Source of the DNA: Phanerodontia chrysosporium | Lineage: Eukaryota > Basidiomycota > Agaricomycetes > Polyporales > Phanerochaetaceae | Reading direction: 5' to 3' | Assembly (NCBI GenBank): GCA_001910725.1 | Contig: MJGA01000019.1 | Span: forward strand, 248,001 to 312,000 | DNA: 64,000 nucleotides | In this document: positions 56,374 through 64,000 of the stretch, one piece after another | Position numbering within the stretch: the stretch's first letter is position 1 | Layout of the letters: each line of letters opens with the position of its first letter | Notes under the pieces: generated by a model | What the model was told of the DNA's origin: nothing | What the model saw: the letters and a program-made list of their open reading frames with translations, nothing else | Databases searched by the model: none | Translations under genes and position numbers: made by a program

Positions 56374-57975
56374 TCACAGCGAGCGGCGAATGGAGCATAT
56401 GAGAAGCGTGAAAGCGATATAGGTAGCGGAGACACGCTTCTTCCTTGAAATCGGCATATAGTTTTCGGTTGTGCTTGCGCTGAAGAAGGCAGTTAGCTGA
56501 GAATCAGCAGTGATGTTAGCGATGCTGACCTCTTCCCGCCTTGCCTCCTCCTCATACTTGTGACTCTGATGAATGAGGAAGTGGTCCGCCATCACGTAGA
56601 AGTCGACGCCGCTCAGGTACATTTCGAACAAGCATGCAGCCTTGTTTCCGCCATAGCCTGTGAAGCGTTCGTCGCACCATGGGACACGCTTGCTCATGAT
56701 TACATAGGGTTCGTACGCGCTTTGGTAGGTTGTAACCTTGTAGAGCGATTCCGAGTTCGGCGGAAGCGAAAGATATCGAGCGTAGTCCGTGCTGTTGTGC
56801 CCAGGAGCCCAAGATGCGTGGAACATACCCAACTTCGGGCGTGAGCCTTTAGTGAGATGGAGGAGCCCCTGCAGGTAGTGAGCAGCGAGCACCCATGACC
56901 ACAGAGCGGCTGTACGTACCTCTTTGTCCTTTGGGAATTTCGTTTGGTCCACCCCGTCTTCCTGTTTCGTATACTCGAACGCTGGGATCACCAACGCCGC
57001 CGTACCTTCGCGCACCTTGCGCACAACACCTTGCATATCTCCATGCCTGTCCGGCGACGCCGTCGGCTCCGGAAGCTCGCTACCAACAGTCGTGTGGGCC
57101 GTTGCGCTTGAGCGAAGGACAGCGTCCCGTACGACGTTCCGCCAGTCCGTGCACACTGCAAAATCGACATCGAGCATCATCACGAACTCGCTCCGGGCAA
57201 AGAGACGGGCCACATTGCGCCAGACGTTGAATTGGCGGCCGCCCTCGGTGCTGCTCGAAGACCCATGGGACGCGCTTGATAGTGGGGACAACGCGAGGTG
57301 CACGTCGACATAGGAGGCGAAGTGAGGCGAGGACGCGTATAACGCGTCGAGATCCCGTACCGCGGCGATGAACCTGGAAGTCTCGGAAGCAGACGCAGAA
57401 GGTGGCGGCAGCGGTATGTGGATCGTGACAGAAATCGGTCCTTGGTATTGTTGGACGAGCTGCTTCAAGACCTTGTAGCGGTTGCTGGTAACGAGAGTCG
57501 TTATGGTCACATCTGCAGGATCAACGCGTCTCGTAGCCTTGTAGTAGAAAGGGATGAGCTCTGTTGGGTGGAGGGCTTGGGCGAACGCCTTGGACAGAAA
57601 AGTTCCTTCTTGTATCGAAAGCTGGTCTGTGTAAGCGTCGGAGAAAAGCCCAAAGACAGATTCGAAAGCAGGCAGATTCCAGTACAGTGAGTCGTAGGAC
57701 GAAGCCACATCCCATAGTGCTTGAGGAGAGCTAGTCTCTGGCAAAGTTTGTCGACGGTGAAAGACGTGATGCGCATGCGAGACAAGATCCACTCGAGGGA
57801 CAACTTTGGGTGTTGATAGAGTCCCAGGACGAGGAAGCGTGACACCGCCCAAAGCCAATAGAGTAGATACTACTGGCGATGCGATATAACAAGTCGTGTA
57901 GACCAGCGAGACCAAGATATAGCCAAGTACAACGCCCTGAAATAACAACGTTATAGGCGTCTTCATGACCGGCAT
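56374..57975 (-). CDS. GT49 (LARGE-like) glycosyltransferase, type II membrane protein
   Basis: Single-exon gene of 533 codons. A short cytosolic N-terminus (MPVMKT) precedes one membrane segment, LLFQGVVLGYILVSLVYTTC, as in Golgi type II enzymes. The catalytic domain has FVMMLDVDFAV (DxD-type metal/sugar-nucleotide site), a WNVWRNVARLFARS-like segment, YEPYVIMSKRVPWCDERFTG and FYVMADHFLIHQSHKYEEE, the diagnostic C-terminal blocks of Glyco_transf_49. Donor and acceptor cannot be told; animal LARGE makes xylose-glucuronate polymers, but fungal members are uncharacterised. The frame is intact. The last 20 residues are weakly conserved, so the natural stop could lie slightly upstream through an unseen intron. 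Confidence 0.82.
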   Translation of the reverse strand: MPVMKTPITLLFQGVVLGYILVSLVYTTCYIASPVVSTLLALGGVTLPRPGTLSTPKVVPRVDLVSHAHHVFHRRQTLPETSSPQALWDVASSYDSLYWNLPAFESVFGLFSDAYTDQLSIQEGTFLSKAFAQALHPTELIPFYYKATRRVDPADVTITTLVTSNRYKVLKQLVQQYQGPISVTIHIPLPPPSASASETSRFIAAVRDLDALYASSPHFASYVDVHLALSPLSSASHGSSSSTEGGRQFNVWRNVARLFARSEFVMMLDVDFAVCTDWRNVVRDAVLRSSATAHTTVGSELPEPTASPDRHGDMQGVVRKVREGTAALVIPAFEYTKQEDGVDQTKFPKDKEVRTAALWSWVLAAHYLQGLLHLTKGSRPKLGMFHASWAPGHNSTDYARYLSLPPNSESLYKVTTYQSAYEPYVIMSKRVPWCDERFTGYGGNKAACLFEMYLSGVDFYVMADHFLIHQSHKYEEEARREEVSIANITADSQLTAFFSASTTENYMPISRKKRVSATYIAFTLLICSIRRSL

Positions 57976-58277
57976 GCCAATTAGGACGAGATAGCTAGAC
58001 GAGCTGCGCGGAGTAGTAGAGGTTGAGAGCGAACGTCGAAGTACAAGTGCTGGAACAGCACGAAGAGGCGTTATGAGCGACTCTAGTAGCGGAGATAAGT
58101 AAGGGTAAGTAACGGAATGAGAGCAGTAAGTACTTTGTTAGTGCTTAACCTTACCCCATAGGTTACCAATACTGAAAATGGTAAGCCAACGCAATGCTTA
58201 CTGGCTTAGAAGCGCGCATTAGCACGTCGCGGAGCACCTTCGAACTCTCACTCGCACATATACCCCCACATAACGAC
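57976..58277. promoter_or_regulatory. Divergent promoter region
   Basis: About 300 bases between the start codons of the GT49 gene (minus) and the nuclease gene (plus). No distinct TATA box. Confidence 0.45.
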
Positions 58278-59344
58278 ATGCTACTATGGAAGTCGTCTCC
58301 TGAGAAGAAAGATCCACCTTCCCTGTATGACACCGCAGTGCAAGAATTCTCGCAGCTGCCGGCACCGACACTCGCGCTGGCTGCCTTCAGCGTCGGCGCG
58401 CTCTCGATGTGGGGCAGTGGGGTCATCTACCGCCGCTACTTCCGGCGTATTCCCAACGGCGACTGGATCACGCCAGACATGTATCGACGGCGCGCGTGGA
58501 TCAAGGGCAAAGTCGTGAGGTGCGTCGTGCACACGAGGCGGGCAAGAGTTGCACACTGACGGGAGTGCACACAGCGTCGGCGACGCCGATAACTTCCGCG
58601 TGTACCATACGCCTGGGTTCGGCTGGAGCTTTCTGCGGCGCGTGCCTACGGCAGCGAAAGGTGCGTGAGCTTCGCCTTCGCGCGCACAGCAGGGAGGCAG
58701 CTCACGACTAGCACTCAAGGATAACACGATCCATATCCGCATGGCAGCTGTCGACGCGCCCGAAGGCGCGCATTTCGGGCGGCCAATGCAGCCGAATTAC
58801 GAGGAGAGCCTTGCGTGGCTGAAGCATGCCGTCGCCGGGCGCACTGTCTACTGCCAGGTCCTCCGCCGGGACCAGTATTCGCGCGTGGTGCGTCTGCCTC
58901 GTCTTCTTTCGGGTCACATGTCATTCATGCGGTATGGTAGGTCGCGATGCCGTACCTGAAGCCGCGATTCCTCCCGGGGTGGCTCGTCAAGGGTAAATGC
59001 CTGCCCGTTGAGATGCTCCGTGCAGGTTGGGTCGTGACGTACGACCAGGGCGGCGCGGAGTACGGTCCGTTTACCAAGGAACAGCTCCTTGCTATCCAGA
59101 AGGAGGCCGAGTACGTGTCTTCATCACTTCATTCAGCACATTCTAACGCGAGTACAGACGATACAAGCGCGGTATCTGGAAGGACGGTCCATTGAAGGAG
59201 ACACCAGCTGAATATAAAAGACGTTATGCCGGCGAGACGGTCGAGAAGGAAGTGCCTCTTGTGAAGGAATCTGTCAGATCGACCACTAGGAAGAAGGGGC
59301 TACGTGCCCTGTTGAGCAGGTTGGGCAAGCTGTGGAGCAAATGA
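58278..59344 (+). CDS. LCL3: Lcl3-like staphylococcal-nuclease-fold endonuclease
   Basis: Predicted mitochondrial, membrane-anchored nuclease of the fungal Lcl3 family. An N-terminal membrane segment, [20 protein letters not shown], is followed by [16 protein letters not shown]. After introns come [40 protein letters not shown] (active-site Arg and Asp/Glu), [16 protein letters not shown] and a long C-terminal part ending [14 protein letters not shown]. Four introns; last exon to TGA at 59342. The glycine usual in the GDGD loop is Ala here (GDAD). No frame damage seen. Confidence 0.8.
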
Positions 59345-60327
59345 TTTCACTGAATTATGAGACTGTTTGGGCTATGCTTGGGGTTTTGGAATGCAATTGT
59401 GCTTCTCGTGTGCGCTATTCAGGTCAAAGCAAGGGTGACCACGATTAAGTCCCAGTCCGTGATTCAAACCGTGACATTCGATTCGTGCAGCTGTACGAGC
59501 CACATTACCGGCCCGCTGCTCTGTGGCAGCAGTGTAAGGGCATAATGGGTGAAATCAGCCTCGAGGTTTCTGGCCGTTCAAGACGAAACGAGCGGTGATT
59601 GCGAAGTTGAACGTAGAGCGGGATGTCGATTGAACAACAGAGCATCATGCATACAACGCATACCCGTCCAACTGGTGTTGTCTCAATATTAGGTAATGAG
59701 ATGTGTGTTTTTGAATTAAGGAGGACCCCATCTTCTTTTTCCAAGTCAAACACGAGTAACGGAGGACAATCGAGGCACACTTGCATGTGCGGTGAAGGGT
59801 GATCGGGGTCCCTGGGGAAATGTAGGAATGCCCTCATGCTCCTTAGATACCAACGACAGATCGTAGTCACGATGGATGGGCATACATGGGCATTAATTGT
59901 TTTTCTAACGCAGGTACTCGAGTAGACGAGGATGTACGAACAACTGGGCAAAATCTACAGCACACAACAGCGAATTCGACCTGCGAAGCCGGCACGACAA
60001 ACATGTAGATCCTAGCCATATAGATGAAGTAAACAGCCCTTAAGTGACAGTCAGACACACCACATAGGTGCATCTATAAAAGCAGTGCGCCCGCCGCGGC
60101 ATTACTACACGGAGGACACAGCGCATGATTACTTGACCACAACAAACGGGCGGCGTGCACGACACGCGACCCAGACAGCACAAGAAAACAACAAGCAAAC
60201 AACAAGCAGCAACAGACAGAACAGAGAAAATAACAGGGTCATCATCTGTGCGCACAGACACGGTGCACGCGAGCGGTCGAGCAGCTCACGGGCGGGTATA
60301 TGAGGCAGGCCTAGGGCCAGGAAGCGT
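59345..60327. other. Intergenic, 1 kb
   Basis: No supported gene. A TATA-like CTATAAAAG occurs at about 60073-60081 on the plus strand but no open frame follows it. The two flanking genes end here (convergent 3' ends). Confidence 0.35.
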
Positions 60328-61317
60328 TCAGTGCGAGTTTTCGCCGGCGAGGTTGAGCAGCGCCATGTTGACAAAGTTCGAGTAAAGCGCAGCGAGGTTC
60401 GAGGTCGGTGTCGGCGTGGCGCTCGCTGAGGTACTGCTCGCGGTGCTGGACGCGGCCGCGCTGCTAGCAGGGATGCTCGAAGACGTGCTTGCAGAAGCGG
60501 ACGAGGACGTGGCGGAGGAAGACGACGCGGACGAGGAGGACCAGACGCTGCTCGACGACCAGGTGCTGGACGTGTGCGAGTGCGAGTGCGAGGTGCTCGT
60601 GGACGACGGCGGCGGAGGGGGCGGGGGCGGAGTGGAGCTCGGCTCGTGCTTCGTCGAGGACGGCGGAGGCGGCGGGGGCGGAGGCGTGCTGGACGGCTCG
60701 GGGTCGCCGCCGCCGACTGTCCAGCTGCCCCACGCGAGGTCGTTGAAGAAGCCGAAGAAGGTCGCGACCGCGGGCGTGCAGTCGAGCCCGCCGTACGGAC
60801 AGCCGGGGCACTGGGTGCGGGCGTCAGCGTGATGTCGTGTACGGATTGCAAGCACGCACCTCGTCGACGATGGTCACTTGGGCGGACTTGCCGTTGAGCG
60901 ACATTGTGACCTGCTGACCGCACATGTGCCCGGGGATGGACTCGAATTGCTGGAAGCGATCTGTAAGCAAATGCGGAGTCGGAGACCGTGATGATAACCT
61001 ACCGCAGCATTCAGTGCAACAATCTGGTATTGTTGGTCAGTCGGGTGGGATCGACGAGCAGATGAACGAGTACGCACCCAATCACCGTTGTGGTAGAAGC
61101 CTCCGCAGGCGACCTGGTTCCCGGTCTCGGGGTAATACATGCTGAAGCGCGTGTTCTGGAAGGACTGGCCGCGCTTGAGCAGCGTCGCGTTCTGGGCATG
61201 TTCGGACTCGGTGGGCAGGCTGTTTATGCCTGCATGGCGACGGCGAGGTGCGTTGTGCGCGCCGGCGACGACGAGGCCGGCGACGACGAGCGACGAGAAC
61301 AGAGATTTGAACAACAT
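60328..61317 (-). CDS. Secreted RlpA-like double-psi beta-barrel protein with Ser/Pro-rich tail (copy 2)
   Basis: Paralogue of the gene at 32.7 kb. Signal peptide MLFKSLFSSLVVAGLVVAGA, a propeptide (RRR, later LLKR), then the barrel: FSMYYPETGNQVACGGFYHN, IVALNAA, QFESIPGHMCGQQVTM, CPYGGLDCTPAVATFFGFFN. The tail has two runs of Pro (PPPPPPPP) within Ser-rich sequence and ends SNLAALYSNFVNMALLNLAG before the stop at 60328. IVALNAA is again a 21-base micro-exon (61003-61023), flanked by phase-0 introns whose acceptor (CTTCCAG before CAATTCGAG) matches copy 1. The frame is intact. Confidence 0.78.
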
Positions 61318-62372
61318 TTTTGTGATCTTCTTGGTGGTGGCAGGGCAGGTGGTAGAGACAGGTGGTAGAGACAGTAGATACACACAAGGAGAGGAAGGAG
61401 GAAAGAGTGACGGGGCGTACAACAAGAGGAAAGAAAAGGCGGAGGCGAGGAGGACGAGGGCGAGGGCGAAGAGCGACCGACGCCAAGCACACAGCCGGCC
61501 GACGGTGATGGCGGACTTGATCGCCCTGATCGCGCGCGCCGAGACAATATGAAAGCTCGGTCCGGCCCGGTGCCTTATTGGCTCACCGCGGCGGAGCGTG
61601 CGCTCGACGACGACCTTATTCTCCTCCTTGTCTGCGGTTACAAAGTCGTTGTGTACCACTAGGACGAGCTGCATTCGACCTGACTTGAAAGAAGACGACA
61701 GGCATCATCAACCGAGCAAGTAGCCAGTCGTTCACCATACTTACGCGCAAGTCCCGGTCACTTCACGGTCTGTGGTGCCCGCACCCCAACGCGATTGCCG
61801 GGCTGGGATGGCCAGAGAACATGTGCAGGCTACCCGTTGCCATGGCCTGTATTTCGCGCAAAGGACGACCTGCCATCAATATCTTTGCTCGAGGTTGTGG
61901 AGATGTTGTCGTTGCCCGTAGCTTCCTCGTCCCCGCACTCGATGGATCTGCACCCAATACACGAAGGATCGCCCTCTTTGTCGTACTCGTGATGAAGCTC
62001 TCATGCGGATGCACGCATCAATGATACGAACCTGACACTGATTAGTTGCTATGACCTCGTACGGAGAGGTTTCGTCGCCATCTCAAACTTGGCGAAATGC
62101 GGCTGCACTTGCCTGGGCATCCGCCACTGCTCGTCGTTCGCACGACCATAAACCTCATCCTGTACGCTGTTGTCATCTCTGCAGTTGAATGTACAGAGGA
62201 TTGAAGAGTCTACTTTACATCCCGAAAGAAACATGAGTGAATGCATCTATGCAAGTAGAATGCGTGAGTACAGCATATACAAGTAAGCCCAAGGGATGCA
62301 ACCAGGCCACATCGACCCAGCGAGTACGATCATCTTGATGCGAAAAAGGAAGTGAACGTCCAGGAAAAGTCC
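61318..62372. other. Intergenic, 1 kb
   Basis: Left part is a pyrimidine-rich (minus strand) promoter of copy 2. The rest shows only short open frames without motifs and the 3' flank of the BAR-SH3 gene. Confidence 0.35.
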
Positions 62373-64000
62373 TCAATCAAACGGCGAGCCCGTGAGCCCA
62401 TCCTCGCCAACTTCAGGGCCAATGCTTACGAACGACGCGTTCGTCGATGTGCTCTGCGACGAGGGCGTTGAGCCAGGCACGCCTGGGCGCCATGGGACGG
62501 GCGGTGCGCTGCCCGACAGTGTCCCACGGCGCGGCGGCGGCGGCGGCGGCGGCGCGCGTTTCGCAGCGGGTGCCATCTGGCGCGTCGGCAGGGCGGGCGG
62601 GAGCGTGCGCGGGGTGCGATGCTCGTCGTCGAGGCGCGCAGCGCCATTCCCGATATGCTCGTGCGCAGCACGGTCATCGCGCGGAGCGACGAGGCGGCCC
62701 GCGTCGTCGTGCACGTCGTCGTCGTCGTCATCGTGCGCGCCATCCGGCCCGCGGGACTCGCTCTCGTCGCCGCTGCTCGCAATGCTCTCGGCGTAGAACG
62801 TGCCGTTGAGCGGGCTCCGGCTGGACGCGACGAGGTGGTCTCCGAACGGGTGCTCGCCGTCCTCGGACTCCGCGAGGCTGTCGCCCGTCGCCTGCACCGC
62901 GAGCCAGCGGGGCGCGTCACGCCGGCGCATCATCTCGGGCACGGCCGAGGGCTCCTCGTGAGACGGCGCAGGCGACGCGCGGGACGGCGGCTGCGAGCTT
63001 CCCGGCGTGAACGGTGGGCGTGGTGGCAGCCGCGGCTTCGGCAGGGACGACGTCGATGCGTTTGTGATCTCGGTGTATGTCGTGGGGAACAGCCCGGTCT
63101 TGCCGTTCAGCTCGCCCATCCACCAGCCGTCGAGCACTTCGCTGACCACGTTGATCTGGTCACCCGCCTTGAAGCTCAACTCGTCCTGTGACGCGGCCTT
63201 GAAGTCGTGCATCGCGAGCGCAATCTTCTTCACCCGCAGAGGTGGGGCACGAGCGGGCAACATAGGCGAGGCATTTGGAGTCGACCTCGTCTTAGTGGGT
63301 GACGAATGCGAGGATGTGCTCTGACGTCGTGCCTTCTGTGTTCGTGCGTCGTCCCCTTCACTGTCGGAATCGTCCTCCTGCATGAGTGCATCTACGATTT
63401 TCTCTTTCTTGCCCCGTCCGGTGAGTGAGCCCATCTTGCTCGTCGCCCAGCCTGTGACGCTGATGCGCTTATTCTTCTCTTGCTTGTCCTTCTCCTTGTC
63501 CGTTCCGATGCTTGCGAGGCTGTCCGCCCGCTTCCGCTCGTTGCGAGAGGGTGGCCGAGATGGTGGTTTGCTAGCACTGCCTTGGTCTGACCTTCGCAAG
63601 CTGAGCGACTTCATGAGCGATGACTTTTTAGCCGCCTCCTCTTCGATTGAAGAGTCGTCCGAGCCCGTAGCAGACTTCTTCGAAACGATGGATCGCCGGC
63701 GCTCCCGGATAGGACGGGGTTCACTGATAGGATTGTGTGGACGGGAACGCGTAGCACGCTCCATGGATGCCAACGTTGCCCTGGCATCTTGTGAGTGTTA
63801 TGTATCCAGCATCTGAAAGCGTTACGCACTCATCTACCCAGTTAGCCTTGACGTCTCTGAGGACTTCAAGATATTGCTCGACGAAGTGCAGTTCCATGTC
63901 AAGGAAGCTCGTGAGATCACGCAACTGATCGATTTCGTTCTCTTGGATTGCATACATCCGCACACGAACATCTTCTGCACACTCTTCACTGTATACGTTC
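62373..64000 (-). CDS. BAR-SH3 domain protein, C-terminal part (5' end beyond window)
   Basis: Minus-strand gene cut by the window edge. The exon at 63830-64000 encodes the end of a BAR domain: ENEIDQLRDLTSFLDMELHF, VEQYLEVLRDVKANWVDE. After an intron of about 55 bases comes a long exon with a basic, Ser-rich linker, an SH3 domain (about 63090-63240: IALAMHDFKAASQDELSF, GWWMGELNGKTGLFPTTY) and a Pro-rich, acidic tail with an eight-proline run, ending SPFD. This layout suits membrane-curvature proteins of endocytosis. Reading phase across the intron near 63780-63830 is off by one base, probably another assembly loss. Confidence 0.7.

Noticed and set aside
60073..60303. Plus-strand gene driven by CTATAAAAG
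   Set aside because: The first ATG after it is followed by a stop within three codons, and the open frame there starts only at GTG.
1..64000. CRISPR arrays, bacterial operons, phage or riboswitch features
   Set aside because: Intron-rich eukaryotic genes throughout; no regularly spaced identical repeats with unique spacers were seen.

Overview
The window reads as a gene-dense chromosome segment of a basidiomycete fungus, most likely an Agaricomycete and perhaps a polypore (inference). Most genes are multi-exon with very short introns of about 45 to 70 bases, GT...AG ends and CTRAY-like branch points. The content fits: F-box proteins, a Plavaka-type DNA transposon with a DUF6532 partner, secreted double-psi beta-barrel proteins with Ser/Pro tails, and lineage-restricted small protein families.

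Layout. 1-16 kb: an F-box protein, a JmjC/cupin protein with an acidic insert, a Rex1-type RNA exonuclease, a small secreted barrel protein, and a domesticated integrase zinc-finger protein divergently paired with a Uls1/Rad5-like SNF2-RING translocase. 16-33 kb is mostly housekeeping: a hidden four-exon small protein, an SDR dehydrogenase, beta-adaptin, exosome RRP41, an Agaricomycete orphan protein, a DUF924 protein, the SWI/SNF subunit SNF12/BAF60, ARPC5, a Ufo1-like F-box/WD40/UIM protein and a secreted RlpA-like protein. 33-48 kb is accessory and repeat-rich: an intron-bearing tRNA-Tyr, a Plavaka transposase and a DUF6532 gene transcribed head to head, LTR-like pieces, an inverted pair of tRNA-derived SINE-like modules around a 142-bp tandem duplication, and broken coding fragments. 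48-56 kb holds three paralogous NTF2-like proteins, a decayed fourth, and a hidden Cys/His-rich small gene. 56-64 kb: a GT49/LARGE-like glycosyltransferase, an Lcl3-like nuclease, a second RlpA-like protein paralogous to the one at 33 kb, and the 3' part of a BAR-SH3 protein that runs off the right edge.

Two general points matter for reading the annotation. First, at least a dozen otherwise convincing genes contain a place where inserting one base restores a conserved reading frame. All are deletions and most lie in short homopolymers. This looks like residual long-read assembly error rather than a wave of pseudogenes, so I call these genes CDS and state where the frame breaks. Second, several insertions (LTR-like piece, Plavaka locus, SINE-like pair) sit between plausible splice sites, which suggests that introns have been the tolerated landing sites here.

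Coordinates of multi-exon genes run from start to stop codon and include introns. Exon boundaries were inferred by eye.
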